From the NCBI GenBank assembly GCA_964058845.1, contig CAXKVR010000336.1, positions 124,001-188,000 of the forward strand: a DNA stretch of 64,000 nt. The letters are read 5' to 3'. The notes under the pieces are model-generated. The model was not told where the DNA came from, ran no database searches, and saw only the letters and a list, made by a program, of their open reading frames with translations. The position numbers and the translations under genes are program-made. How positions within the stretch are numbered: position 1 is the stretch's first letter; every line of letters starts with the position of its first letter. This DNA is from Carex sylvatica. Its lineage: Eukaryota > Streptophyta > Magnoliopsida > Poales > Cyperaceae. Of this stretch, positions 23,103 to 35,967 are shown one piece after another.

Positions 23103-26100
23103 ATATATAAATTATTTATGTCAATTAATTATTATCTCTATCCTGTAAGCTTTTGTCAAATATAATATTAATGGATATTAATTAATTATTTGTTCTTTAC
23201 AAAATAATGTTATTGTTTTTTTCAGTAGAGTTGGTATTGTAATGACAAAAAAAAAACTGAAAGAACAAATCAAACACCCCTTTAATTTTCTTGCAGTGGC
23301 AGAGGCACGTCTAAGAAATTAATACGAATCAATTGATCTCTATTGTTTTTTTTCAAAAATTTTATATTTATATTTTATTTTCTATATAATTTTAAGTAAA
23401 TGCGCCTACAATTGATGGAGGTCAATCCGATCATTTCACAATGCGCCTCAAACGGAGATTTCCGACAACCTTATTTTTTTCCCAACAATCAACTTTTTCC
23501 TTTTCCTATATATAAAACCCTAAGACGATCGAGGACTATTTTGTAAGTTCGATAAATATCATGGATAATTTTTCTCTTTTCGATAACAAATTTACTCGTC
23601 AATTTATATTTTCAATCGAACAATATTAAATTAAAATAATCTTTAAATTCATTTTTTTTTAACGAAAGAAACTCATTTCTTCCGAAATTTTTTATTTGTA
23701 GCGCTTTGAAAAGTTAGAAACTCAGAAGTAGTATGTTTTGGTCACTAGACAAGAGACACGTAGACTTAATTAGTCTATTCACCTTGAAGTGTTACACAGA
23801 GTAAGTGTGTACTTCAGAAGGAAGTTCTCATTAAAAGGAAACAAGGAGATAGCGATGGAGGGAGGCGAACTATCCGCACAGTAAATTTACACTCTAATTA
23901 AATCCGGAGGTACAGATCTCGTCAAAACAAAACGTAGCGCTTCTCTCTTTTCTCCTTCACACAGCAGCGTGTATCCTCCCTCTTTGATTCTCCCCTTCTG
24001 AAACATGTGCGTTGAAGCACCGCAAGATAATTCTTGTCAGGCCGAGGCCGCCCACCGCTCGGTTAGATGCAGTCTGGTGTCGTTGTAACCTCCGCACAGT
24101 ATATATTTTATTTTTTCCCTCCCTCCGCGTACCCTCTTCTAGAACTTAATTAGTCTATATGTCTTCCATAGAGGTGCACAGATCGAATATATGTATCTCT
24201 TCTATTTAAGTAGGGGTGGAGAGGGAGGAGAGTGCTCAAAAATATATTTCTTTACTTGTACCATATCAATAACTTGTGTTTTTTTTACTGGTGATATGTT
24301 TCGATCTGATGTGTCAAGGTTGGTAATTTTTTAACTAGTATTGTGTTCATGTGTTGCAATGATGATATATTACAAGATAATGAAAAATATCTCATATAAA
24401 ATGATATATTTTCATTAAAAAAAACCTAAATGACAAATAATATTTTTAAAATAACATATGCACGTAAATAACACATTAAATAACATATTTTTCTATTTTT
24501 TTGACATATTTTTATAAAAATATATCTCAAACAAAATGGCATATTAAATGACAAATAACATTTCTTAAATCATATAAAAAAATAGAGAGGACATGACCAA
24601 TTAATTGTTAATAAATTAAAAAAATGATATTTAAAAAATAGAAAGAAATCATGATCAATCAAAAAGATGATACAATTTGCATGTGGCAAGTACGTGTAGC
24701 GAGCACTTGTCTAAATAAATTTACACTTCTACACGTAAATAAATATAAAAAAGATGCATAGAATCAGAATATTTGATCAGATAGTTAATATTCAATCTGA
24801 AATTTAATCTTTAATCAAAATTGTTGGTGGATCATAACATCTACGTTCTTATTGTAAGAATGGAGAAATGGATATATTTGTAGGGCTATTTGTAAACTAT
24901 AATTTGAGTATCTAGGATAAATTCAACGTATAGTTGTAGTTAATTCTAGTATTATGTTAGAAAAATTGTAGATCAATTGTCCGCCCAAAATGTGTAATTG
25001 TAGATCAATAGTAAACTTCTTATTAAGGTTCTAAATAGCGCGCTATAATGGCGCTATAATATTTTTGGATTATAAAAGTTATAGCGACGCAATATAATAA
25101 TAGCGTCATTTTTTCGACGATTCAGCTATAACGCAAAAAAAAAAAAAGCACTATTTAAATTTTAAACCTTTGCTTCTTATACAACAGAACAATAGTAGCC
25201 AAAATTTAGGTATAAATATGCATCAATTGTAAACCCAAATTGTACACGATTTGAATCAAAATGCTACCAAAATGATATACAAATTGCACCAAAATGGTAT
25301 CCAACTTGCACCAAAATTCAATAAAAGTGCTACCGAAGTAGTAAAAAAATGTTACCAAAGCTATAGCAAAATGTAACCAAAATTTTATCAAAATACTTTC
25401 AAAATGGTATAAAAAATGTTGAAAGGTTTCATATTCTAGCTATACACTAGACATTGATAAAAGCATGTGTAAGGTTTAAATTTAAAGTTTGTATGGTCTT
25501 TTACTGTAAAAAAAAAAGTTGGACTATTTGCCATGCTGGAGTGTTTGGAATGAGAGGGGAGGGCATGGTTCATTAATTAAAAAAGACAACATGGAAAGGA
25601 AAGGTTTTGAATAATGACAAAAGGCAAGTTCATGTGTCCGAATTAAAACTTGTTCTGAGCGAAATACGATGAATGTAATCGATACATCAAATGAGGCCCA
25701 CAAAACCGAAACGGGCCCATAAATATCCCAAGGACAGAATCTCATCCATGGAAAATTACAGATATGCAACTTATTTGTATCAGAATATATATTTAGATGT
25801 AATACAAAATTATCAGATTAGTCCCTAAATATATTCAGATTATTGTATTTAGATGTAATAGAAAATTATCAGATTAGTCCCTAAAATATGACCGTTTAGA
25901 TGAAAGTAAGTATGAAATTGATGAATGGATTGAAAGTAAGTATGAAATTTCCTGCGTAGATGAGAAAGCAGGTGATTTGATTCCCTGGTCCCTGTAGAAT
26001 TTTCGGATACATGCACAAGGGCCAAGGCCATATAAAGCTCGAAACAATAGAAACGTTTGAATGATTAAAACATTTTATTAATAATAATTTGGTAGGATAT

Positions 26101-26780
26101 TTTGCTGAATAGTTGCCACTTGCCTTATGAAATTATTGGATCTAGACCTCATTAATTATTTATTTCTGCTTTTCATCCCTGCATCCCGCATGCATAGAGC
26201 ATAGTGCTTCGATACATATCTGTGAAGTAAGCGATGTATTCTTTTGTGTAACGAATTACAGCATAATTTGTTTTCTAACTAGAATAACACTATATTGGTA
26301 CATGTTTTGGTCCAGTCAAGTCAAATTTGGGTTGAACCAATAAAGGGTACTTTTTCTTTTCTTTTCTTTTTTTCTTTTGAATGGGTAGGGTTTTTGTATT
26401 GTGAATTAGTATGAAAAACTTTTTATAATTTGTTTTTTCGGAATTATATTGGAATTTAGTATGAAAAACATTTTATATGTAGAAATGAAGAGATTTGTTC
26501 TTTTGTGAAAGGATATGTTTTTTTTTTTTGAAATGTCTTTGTATTCTATAAATTTAATGGTATATTTCACATTTAAAATACATTGAAAATATAATAAAAG
26601 TTTCAGCAAAGAGAGAATAATTCCGAGTACAAGGTGCTTTTGTTGTGAATTAGCATGACACGTTCGATATATTGTTGTGATGTATTTCTAACTAGAGGGC
26701 TTAAAAAGACTAAACATAAAGATCAAATTGCTTTATGTTGCAATAATTTTGATCTTGAATTTTCTTACTATTCATTATTT
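23103..26780. other. Intergenic, no gene seen; minor tandem repeats
   Basis: Two small repeats stand out. At 25240-25410 the word ACCAAAAT recurs about every 25-30 nt. At about 25794-25890 a unit of about 57 nt with AAATTATCAGATTAGTCCCT occurs twice. A less AT-rich part at 23880-24150 has CT-rich and GC-rich words but only short frames. At 25040-25140 words such as GCGCTATAAT recur and resemble 63255-63340. Confidence 0.45.
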
Positions 26781-27229
26781 CTAACAATCAGTGCCAACCC
26801 TGGCCCCAAATTCCAAAAGAGTCCAAAAAAAGAAAAAAAATATTATATGTGTTAAAATCGAAAAAACATAAATGTTAAACTTCCATTCACGGACAGCATG
26901 ACCAAAAAATATTTCTAATTATTTTGTTTCTTCGCTCAAAAGAAAGGTTGTCAATCATTCCTTTTTTTGTTTTTTCAATTTACCATATGTTCGTTGAAAG
27001 AAATTTCTTCTTTTTGAAAATCTATCAATTATTCAATAGTGACAGCCGACTCAAAAAATTAAAAACCTAGAAAATTAAAAATCTAGTTCCACCATTTCTT
27101 CTCTGTAAATCAAAACGAGTAAACGAGAGAAGACAGAAATTAAGAAATCTTGTTCTTCTCACAAGCAGCAGCAACGACACAATGCAGCGCGACAGTAGCA
27201 GCGGTAGCAACTGAACTAAGTGAGGCAAA

Positions 27230-27979
27230 GTGGCAGACCGTGGCCTCTGGATTGGACGAAATGGGTTTACTTCTGCTATGATTGATGCTAAAGAGATTGC
27301 TGATGAAATGGAAATTGAACTAGTGTTTCAGGTAAAACGTAGGGTTATAAGAAAGAAACATTTTGATGAAAATTCTGATACATATAGAGAGCAACAATCT
27401 GCTCAAGAAAATTTTAGAACATACTATTTTCTTGTTTTAGTTGATATGGCAATTTCTCAATTGAAAATTAGATTTGAACAAATTGAACTTTTTGAATCTA
27501 TATTTGATTTCTTGTTTGATGCATCACGATTATTTTCATTAGATGATGAAGGAATGAAAAATTATTGTTTGAAACTTGAAAATGCTTTGACACATGGTGA
27601 GAACTGTGATATTGATGCACAATATTTATTTTTATAAATACAAATATTGCAGGTAATGCTGCCAGATGAAGCGTGTCAATATGGAAATGCATGGAACTCT
27701 ATTAAAGTTATGGAGTTTGTAAAAAAGATGGACATGTTTCCAAATATTTTGGTTGCTCATAGAGTTTTATTAACTGTACCTATTACTGTGGCATCTGCAG
27801 AAATGAGTTTTTCAAAATTAAAGTTTATAAAATCTTATTTAAGGACAACTATGACTCAAGATAGGTTGAATGGATTAACAATATTAAGTATTAAAAAAAA
27901 TATGTCAAAAACTATTGATGTCAAACATATTATTGATGATTTTGTTTCTAAAAATGCAAGGAGGGGTCATTTCATATGA
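27230..27979 (+). pseudogene. hAT transposase C-terminal remnant (ZMYM1-like)
   Basis: Two frames, 27230-27637 and 27647-27979, together cover the C-terminal part of a plant hAT transposase of the type annotated as zinc finger MYM-type protein 1-like. The second has the dimerisation core: VPITVASAEMSFSKLKFIKS, then LRTTMTQDRLNGLTILSI. The first has MAISQLKIRFEQ, also typical. The join is a frameshift or stop (TAA at 27635-27637), although an AG at 27652 could be an intron end. The N-terminal zinc finger and most of the RNase-H-like catalytic core are missing, so no active transposase is possible. Confidence 0.8.
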
Positions 27980-28121
27980 GATGTGGTTTATATGTGTTTT
28001 TTGTGCAGGTACAAAATACAAGGAAGGTTATAGAATTAGTTCATCAAGAAGCAAGGAGCAAGAAGCATGATGTGGGTATGTTAATTATTGACTCATTGTA
28101 TATATTTTATTTTGAGGGGTA

Positions 28122-28551
28122 TTGATTTTAGAGTAGAACTAGGGTGTTCTTAAGCTCACCAAAATGTTTGGTGAGCTTAACTCCAAAATCCATCACATTG
28201 ATTTCAAATGGCAAATTCGAACTGTTGGAACCCGCCTATCTTACGTGTGATGCGCCTACATGTGAAATTTTTAAACATTCGAATTAATTTAGTATAAAGT
28301 CAATCGGTCAAAATTAGAAGGTTAATAAATTAATTTTAGTGCATTCATTTTTGGACGTTTTTTGACCGCTTGACTTTGTAGTAAATTAATTTGAATGTGT
28401 AAAATTTTCACATGTAGACTCATCACTCGAAAGATAGGCGGATTTCAACGGTTCGAATTCGTCATTTGAAACAAATTTGATAGATTTTGGAGTTAAGCTC
28501 ACCACATACTTTGGTGAGCTTAAGAACACCCTAGTTCTACTCTTGATTTTA
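28122..28551. mobile_element. Mutator-like hairpin MITE, 412 bp, with 9-bp target duplication
   Basis: TTGATTTTA is at 28122-28130 and 28543-28551. The element starts GAGTAGAACTAGGGTG and ends with its exact complement. Arms of nearly 200 nt pair, including CTTAAGCTCACC near the ends and CACATGTA further in. It lies wholly inside the hAT element and is therefore younger. Confidence 0.88.
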
Positions 28552-28667
28552 TGTCTCCCTATTTTATATGATCTATTGACATATTAATAAAAAAAAATTA
28601 TATTAAGATCTCAAAATTTTCTCTCGCTCCGGACTCCGAAATCTTCAAAATCGGCCCTGCTAACAAT

Positions 28668-28969
28668 CTATAATTGAAAATTAATTTTAATTCCCACATA
28701 AATTTACTTTAAAAAGAAAAAAAGATTGCGTTAAATTGGTAATAAATGTCGATGAAACCAAAAGAGCATGTGGACTCTAGATGTGTGTTAAAGTTTAGGA
28801 AATAAGGAACTCTCAGCATCCTCTTTGTTAAAAGTAGAAATAATTTATATTCCTATACCCAAAAAGGAAAAGGAAATAAAACAAAATTATATTGTGCATC
28901 CACTCTATAGGTCAAGCCAAACAAACTGCTCAATTTGCTAAAAAAAAAAAACTTGTTGGTTACGCAATC
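28668..28969. other. Short intergenic spacer, nothing seen
   Basis: AT-rich sequence without frame or repeat border between the hAT element and LTR-like repeat copy 2. Confidence 0.4.
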
Positions 28970-30955
28970 AGTGTGTGTTGAGTATTTTAAGTATATAATT
29001 TTATTCTTATTTTTATACTCTTTAGACTTTTAAATTTATAAACCTAAATACTCAAAGAAAGATTAGTTGCAAGCACACAATCTATCCTTATAGTACTTTG
29101 GGTATCGATCCACAGGGAAATCGAGAAATACTAGTGTTTAACTCTATTGATTCGTTTCAGATTTGTGCAAGAAAGTAAAGATTTATTGGGGGGGTTTGTT
29201 CTAACAATCCTAATGTTGGGGTTCAATACCCGAGAAGAGGAGGTTTAAAATAATAAAAGTAAAAAAGAAAAATAAAATAGAATCTTGGTTGCTTTCAAGA
29301 ATTGGAAAGATCTAGAGGCATTCGGTCTACAATCCCTTGTTAATTCTACCTATTCGGTATTGTTTAAATCTATGTATGATTTGATGAGGTTTCTAACCTA
29401 AAGTGTTAAAAATGGTCACTTTCGTGAATTAATAACGTGCCTAAATAGTTTCTTACTTTATCATCGTTCATCACCCTAGCTATCTAGACCCATTAAGCTT
29501 TTGTTAGCCTATTTCAACTAATTATTGATACAAGTATTTTGGTGGGTTGTCACCATCCTAAAGGGATATTTAACAATCACGTTCACACAAAATACATATC
29601 AATACTTAATCAATCTAGATGTCCTAAGTAAGGGTTTGACTTCACTTTCGTTCATCACCAAACCCTAACCCTTAATTTCTATAGTTCTGGGTTTGGATAT
29701 TAAAGTACGGTCGCTTCTAATCCAAATCTTAAAGTAATTGTGTTCATAATTTGATACTCTCCTCTCATCAGAACTTCTTTGGATTATTTGCATTACAAAG
29801 ATATTCCAAAGAGATTCCAAAGCGGGACTACTTCGATTGCAATTACTAAACTATGTAATCAACACAAATGATAAATCACATAAATTAACAATTAAATCCC
29901 ATAAAACAATCATAATAAAAACAAATATCCGAATAAGATAAAATTAAACAAGTTCATGCATTGACCTAAACCCCTAGAGAGAAAACTAGCATTTCATGAA
30001 GATGTAAGAATTCAACAAAAGATTCATTACAAAAATTGGTATAAAACAAAGAGAAATTAAATAGAGAAATAGATTACACCCTTCACTAGATGAAGAATCC
30101 TTATTCTGGTTTTCTTCTTGAAATCTTCTTCTTCCTCCTCCTTGAATTGCTTCCTTGATTGCAAAATTTTACGTTTAGTATTGGTGGAGAAGAGATTTTG
30201 AGAGATGAGATTGATCTTTGCGAAAAGATGCTTTGAATGGGAATGAACCCCCTATTTTAAAGCTAAAGTTCTGCCCAATTTGGAGCCTAGAATGTGGGGT
30301 TAATAGGTGCTATCTTTACATGTTTTTCAGATTTGTCATGTCTAATTTTAGCCCTTGAAACGTGGCCAGCAGTTCCAAAAATAGAAAACTGCATTAAAAA
30401 AGCGTTTTTAGGCTGTCTGCGACCAAAGTGTATTCACATTATGCTTCTCAAGTTGTAGATCTTTTTGCTAGCTTTCCGAAAAGTGGTTATATGCCTAAAA
30501 CGGAGTTACGAGTCAAAAGTTGTGGCTATTTTAAGTTCATGCTCCAGTTTTGTGTTATGTGTTCTGCTACAGTGCGGCCAAGCTACCAGCACTGGCTGCT
30601 ACAGTGCATCCGCACTGTGCTCGGACTTTTTCTATGCGACCAGAGTGCGGCTGTATCGATATTCGTGCGTCCACATGAATTTTTGTGCATAGCTTATTAT
30701 ACATTTTTAAAATTGGCACACGTCTAGAAATCCATCTAAGTACTTAGTGCGTCCGTATCGAAAATCGTGCATCCGCATTGGGCATTTTTCTTTGTTTTTA
30801 TTCATTTTTCTTTATTTCCTGCAAATTAAATCAAGCAAACGCAGTAACTTGATTCTAGGTGTATTCTATTATTTTTATATTCATAATACAAGATATTTGA
30901 TATTATTTCGTGATAAAAAAATAGATCAAACGTGTGTATAATTTATGCCTATCAA
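28970..30955 (+). repeat. Long non-coding LTR-like repeat, copy 2
   Basis: Collinear with 3165-4939: GCAAGCACACAATCTATCC (29072), ATCGATCCACAGGGAA (29106), GGGTTCAATACCCGA (29220), GGTCACTTTCGTGAATTAAT (29413), three GTTCATCACC-type words, CCTAGAGAGAAAACTAGCAT (29972), and a GC-richer tail with GCTACAGTGC words and TGCATCCGCA. It probably starts near TGTTGAGTATTTT (28976) and ends near GCCTATCA (about 30954). No clear target duplication. The frame of 99 codons at 30428-30727 has no family resemblance and lies in the GC-richer tail. Confidence 0.6.
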
Positions 30956-31165
30956 CATGAAAGAAAAACAAAAATCACATGAAAATGACCTCAAAGATGT
31001 AACTTATTTATGATGTATTTGGTCCCCGCATAATCGAATAAGAATATAAGATGGATAAAATATTGTGCAAAGGGCTATTATATATTCTGATATTATTTTT
31101 AATATTCAACATTAAATAAAAAATATCAAATATATCAAAATTTGAAGGATATTTTTAAAAATGTC

Positions 31166-31259
31166 CAGACTGGCCAAACTTCGACCGGTTGGAATAAAAA
31201 TACAGACTGGCCAAACTTCGACCGGTTGGAATAAAAATACGAACCGGCCAAAGTTTGGC
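31166..31259. repeat. 37-bp tandem repeat
   Basis: A unit starting CAGACTGGCCAAACTTCGAC occurs at 31166-31202 and 31203-31239 without differences, followed by a partial diverged third unit. Confidence 0.85.
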
Positions 31260-32462
31260 AGATCAGGTATATTTTTTTTTTAACAAACTATAAGAATGGA
31301 CATCATAAGTCGGATTTGGACCAATAATTGACATCTGAGATTTATTATTTTTTTGAATTGCTGGATACTAGACATCTGTATAAATTGTATTACATATATA
31401 TCGGAAGATTTAATGAGTCCAAAATTCATATAGTATGAATGAAATCTACTGTTATTTAAATTTTCTATTTTTTCTGCTATTCTCTCAATCTTTTTTTCTC
31501 TTTTTTCTTTTTCCTCTTTTTTAAAGAGAGAGAGATAGAGACACAAATGAAAAGCAGGAGCAGATTCGTATCCCATGTAGTAGCCTGTTCTAACCCCTAA
31601 GTACGAATATTTCATTGTTACAAAGGCTGCACCGCTGCAGACATTTTTATTAAAAAAAATATTATAAAATATACAATATTTAGTGAAATGAAATCAGCTC
31701 AAGGTGCTGTAAAAGAAACGAAAAGAAAATAATAAGACTCGCCAAAAATAGTAAACGTAAGCTGCATTTCTAACAAGAGAGGGTCCTTTTAGAAAATTTG
31801 CCCCCGTTTAATTCCCTAACCCGGCATTCGAATATAATTTTACATTTTTTATGGACCTGTGGGCATTTTCGAACCGGAAAATAAGAAAATTCATTCAAAA
31901 ACATCGTCAGCACTCAGCAGTTGTCAACTTGTCGTGACTCGTGACAAATTCCAAACTGCACAAAGGGTAAACTCGTCAAAACACACGCTCCTCTTCCGTG
32001 TCGCTTATCGGTTAAAGAACGTGGTCCCCACTCGCCAGTGAAACGCCAAATCTGCATCCATGCTATAATACCTACACCATGAGCACATGATCCATCATGG
32101 CACTGAACGGTACGACCCACACCCACAGCTTACCGTGTCTGATTTGCATCGCTAGTCTTCTTGGGGCAACGAGAAGATAAATTCCTCGCACGCCAGTGCG
32201 CCACGTTTATCTCCCGCAAATATCTATTACTGGCTCGTAATAGGCTCTCTCCTCTACCACGTGGCACCAAAAAATCTCCGCCCACTGCTGGGATATTATT
32301 TTCAGGATTGTTTATTTTATAATTGTGTAACCATCCGTGCGTGCGTCTGAATGAAGCATAACGCAAGAATAAAACCACTCGCTACACATATTATAAATTA
32401 TGGTTTATACCAAAACAAATTTGTTCCTTTCGCTCTACGACAAAATAGTCAGAAACACATGA
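31260..32462. other. Intergenic, no gene seen
   Basis: Purine-rich and AT-rich; several frames of 60-111 codons but none with recognisable composition or family. Confidence 0.4.
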
Positions 32463-32655
32463 TGCCGAGAGACTTTCGGCTGAATCCATATCCTCTGAGG
32501 TAACAAAATATTTCTGTTAGGATCACGGCCGTCTGATCGGAATTCAGATCAATCCGGTCTGCTTTAATAATCGTGCAGATGATGATTGGACAGTTCAGAT
32601 TCAAACAGAAATATTATGATACCTCAGGTGATACGAAATCCTTTCGGCCGTCTCT
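32463..32655. repeat. Hairpin MITE
   Basis: Left arm GCCGAGAGACTTTCGGC then CCATATCCTCTGAGGTAACA and ATATTTCTGTT; the right arm carries the complements (AACAGAAATATTATGA, TACCTCAGGTGATACG, CTTTCGGCCGTCTCTGG). Arms of about 60 nt enclose a loop with AATCCGGTCTG. No clear target duplication. Confidence 0.6.
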
Positions 32656-33341
32656 GGTGTATTGTCGAAGGATATTCTTCTTTTCAATTTTTAGGCGACC
32701 TGATCTCACCAAAATTTAAATTGCTCGGATTCAATTAAATACTGATTGAAATTCACCTTATATAATAATTTTGGTAAATGTTCTTAAAATGAAAATTACT
32801 CTTAAATTTTGAGGCGCCATGCGAAAATTGGTGTTTTGGTAACGTATGCACCAAGTCTGATTAATCACGTAGAGTAAGAATAAAGATATTTAAAATATCT
32901 TATGCTGCTATTTTGGGGGTAGTTTCAACGGCTAGGATTCCCCCCACGTTAGCACTCTGTGGTCCCTGTTTTGTGGATAGCTGGACATCACTTCAAAAGT
33001 TGTGCCTAATTTTCATTTAAAGAAACCTCAGTTGTTTCAATGTGCTATTACTTTTATTTATTAACTAATTACTTTTAGTAACTGATATATTATAATATTA
33101 AAGAATACTCAGAAAGTCAAAATGATTTGACTTAAAATACAGAGGCCGCATCTGTTGAGAATAAAAAGAGAAAGAACTTACAAAGGAGAGGTAGAAACAT
33201 GAAGATTCCACCATGAATTGATTCCAGAAACTTCTATAATCACAATCACACACAGGAATTTCATAAGCGAAAATTAAATAGGTAGCAAATCAAGACCACG
33301 CTTCTCACGGAACGAGATCAACTGTCTCTAGCTAGAGGTGC

Positions 33342-33456
33342 AGAAAATTTCTACTCTAGAGTTATTTTTAGGTGGAATCAGAATCATTTTTAACATTTAA
33401 ATATTTGATTTGAGGTCTATTTTGAACCGCAGTGATTTTAGGAGCAGAAATTTTCT
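33342..33456. repeat. Short hairpin MITE, copy 2
   Basis: Same family as 871-992: AGAAAATTTCTACTCTAGAG at the left, AGCAGAAATTTTCT at the right, and a shared core TTTTAACATTTAAATATTTG. Absent at the matching place in the second duplication unit, so it moved in after the duplication or was lost from the other copy. Confidence 0.6.
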
Positions 33457-34284
33457 GTCCCTAGTAATGCAGGAGATTCGATCTTCACTTCTCACTGTCG
33501 ATTGCAAATTGTTCAGATTTAGTGCAACTCTTTTGATGTTATTATTCTCCGAATTTTTAATTAATATTAAAAAATTCATAATCTAGATCGAAAAATTACT
33601 CTTCGATTCTAGTTTTTTAATTAAATAGAAAATATTATGATTTATTTATTTTTGTATTGAAATATTAAAAATATATTTATATTTATTTGAAAAAAATATG
33701 AAATACTATATAATTAAATTTGTTAGAAAGACTACGACAAATAATTCGGATCAATATTTTTTAGGTTATAATTTTTACGGCGGTAAGAAAAACTAAAATA
33801 TTTTTTTGTATGATATTGAAAAAAAAAAAATTGAATGTAAAATACTGATTCCAATTTAAAAATTACTTTTAAATAAATATAAAAATTACCATGATTCTTC
33901 TGTTCAGAACAAAAGTCACTTCTAAGTTCTAAGTAATTAGTAATTGATATATTAGAGAGGCCACATCTGTTCACAATAAATTAAAGAGAAAGAACTTACA
34001 AAGCAGAGGTAGAAACATGAAGATGCCACCGTGAATTGATTCTAGAAACTTCTATAATCACCGCCATAATCACACAGTAATTTTCATAAGCGAAAATTAA
34101 ATAGGTAGCAAATCAAGACCCGGCTTCTCACGGTCGGTTGCAGATTGTCCGGCTTCACTGCATGCTGTCATTATTCTCCGAAATTTATATTAATATTAAA
34201 ACAAAATTTAAAAATATGCATCCATTTTCAACTAATTTCAGATCTGGTCAAATCGAAGAATTATTTTTCGAATTCAACATCTCT

Positions 34285-35489
34285 TTCTAAAAAGAGAGCA
34301 CTATATTAAGGACATCAATTGTAATTTTGAGAATTAAGAAAAAAAATTATCTCTTAATATCTATTATACCCTTCATACTCTCATATATCTATCACAATTA
34401 ATGCACAAGTTAATAAAAAAAAACAAGGAAAGGAAGGTTGTCACAATTAATATCTATTATCTCTCAAACAACCATTTTTTCTCTTAAATTTTCACTTATT
34501 ATTTTGAAAAAAAATTATTAATGAAAACTGCCTTCTGTCCTCAATTCTGATGATTTAGTGTAATGTAATTTTATTTTAAAAAAACTAATTTTTTTTAGAG
34601 AAGCCTGTATGTGTTTGACAATAACATATAAAAATTTACAAAATTTAATGAATATAAAAAATACAAAAAGCTTGTTACCTTTCTTCTCTCACTATAGAGG
34701 AACTTACCATTTTTTTCTCTCACTATCCCTCCTTGTTTGTAGTGGTACAACAATTTAATACCTTGAAAATCAGAATTATAATAAAGATAATAAAAAATCT
34801 TCGATAAAAGATTTTGAACTGAAAATCTATATAAAATATGGTATTCCTTACTTAAAAAAAATACTAATCAAATCATTATAATATGAAAATCAAGATATAA
34901 TATAAAAAAAATTATGATAAAATACTAATCAATTTGCTGACAATTAATGAGAGAAAAAACGAATTGATTAGTATTTTTTTTAATACCAACAAATTGATTA
35001 GTATTTTCTTAGTGATTTGAGAGAAAAAACGAATTGATTAGTATTTTATTTTCCAATAAAATAAAAATCTTCGATAAAAGATTTTGAATTGAAAATCTAT
35101 ATGAAATCTAGAATTCCTTACTAAAAAAAATAATAATCAAATCATTATAGATATGAAAATCAAGATATAAAAAAAAATATGATAAAATACTAATCAATTT
35201 GTTGGCAATTCACTGGTATTAAGATATAATATAAAAAAAATTATGATGAAATACTAAATAATTTGCGGGCAATTAAGAAAATACTAATCAATTATGGTAA
35301 AAAAGAATGTTCCTTAAAGCCTTCCCTTATGGATTATTTTTTTATTAACTTTTGTATTAATTGTGACAATTAATTATGATAGATATGGGAGGGACATTGT
35401 AAGGGTATAATAGGTATTCAGAGCAAAAATTTCTCTCAGCTCTCAAAATTACAATTGATGCGCTTAATATAGCACTCCCCTTCTAAAAA
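34285..35489. mobile_element. Non-autonomous Mutator-like element, 1187 bp, with 9-bp target duplication
   Basis: TTCTAAAAA is at 34285-34293 and 35481-35489. The element starts GAGAGCACTATATTAAG and ends with the complement of GGGGAGTGCTATATTAAG; inverted similarity continues through CATCAATTGTAATTTTGAGA and ACCTATTATACCCTT. The interior has two copies of a block of about 200 nt (from 34789 and 35060) sharing CTTCGATAAAAGATTTTGAA, and repeats of ACTAATCAATTTG. No coding capacity. Confidence 0.78.
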
Positions 35490-35967
35490 ATAATTCACTG
35501 AATTTCAAGATTATGTTTTCGAAAAATAACTCCCCAGTTATATTTTTTATTTTTTTAATTAAATATAAAATGTTATGATTTATTTATTTTTTATTAAAAT
35601 ATTACAAATATTTTTATAGTTCTTTGAAAGTAGATGAAATATTATATAATTGAATTTATTAGAAAGACTTCGACAAAGAATCCGGATCAATATTTTTCAA
35701 GTCAATTTTTTTGCACCTGTAAAAAAAAATTAAAATATTTGTTTCTATGTTATTAGAAAAAAAAAATTTAATCTGAATTGAACCCCGTTCAAAAGTTACT
35801 TCTAAGTAAAATACATATTTTATATCTCACAGATTACTTGAACTTTACAACAAATACAAATTGCATAAAAACTGATATGCAACTAATCCACGGAGCAAAA
35901 CATTTTTTTTATATAAATATTACTCTATAATGACTATAAAAGAAAATACTCTTAAAATTATCAAGAG

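Larger units (their letters stand above)
26781..28667 (+). mobile_element. hAT DNA transposon, 1.87 kb, with perfect 8-bp target duplication
   Basis: CTAACAAT lies at 26781-26788 and 28660-28667. The element between starts CAGTGCCAACCCTGGCCCC and ends with the complement of CAGGGCC, a short imperfect inverted repeat of hAT type. It contains the remains of a transposase with a hAT dimerisation domain (27230-27979). A later Mutator-like MITE (28131-28542) sits near its 3' end. About 1.46 kb remains without the MITE, too short for a full transposase, so the element had an internal deletion. Confidence 0.85.
33064..35790. repeat. Tandem segmental duplication of about 840 bp with later insertions
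   Basis: Unit 1 is about 33064-33925 and unit 2 about 33926-35790. Shared blocks include GAGAAAGAACTTACAAAG, GAGGTAGAAACATGAAGAT, AAATTAAATAGGTAGCAAAT, CTTCTCACGG, ATTATTCTCCGAA, GTTAGAAAGACT-like and GGATCAATATTTTT. Unit 1 is interrupted by the short hairpin MITE at 33342-33456 and unit 2 by the 1.19-kb Mutator-like element at 34294-35480. Removing both makes the units of similar length. Confidence 0.75.

Noticed and set aside
25206..25391. Minus-strand frame of 61 codons rich in Phe, Tyr and Ile, membrane-like
   Set aside because: Product of the ACCAAAAT tandem repeat, not a gene.
27638..27660. Possible real intron border in the hAT remnant (AG at 27651-27652)
   Set aside because: The rest of the transposase is missing, so a stop or frameshift in a dead copy is the simpler reading.
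30428..30727. 99-codon frame with an overlapping second frame
   Set aside because: In the GC-richer tail of LTR-like repeat copy 2; no family resemblance.
31280..31615. 111-codon minus-strand frame
   Set aside because: Lys/Glu-rich low complexity from a purine-rich stretch; no supporting signals.
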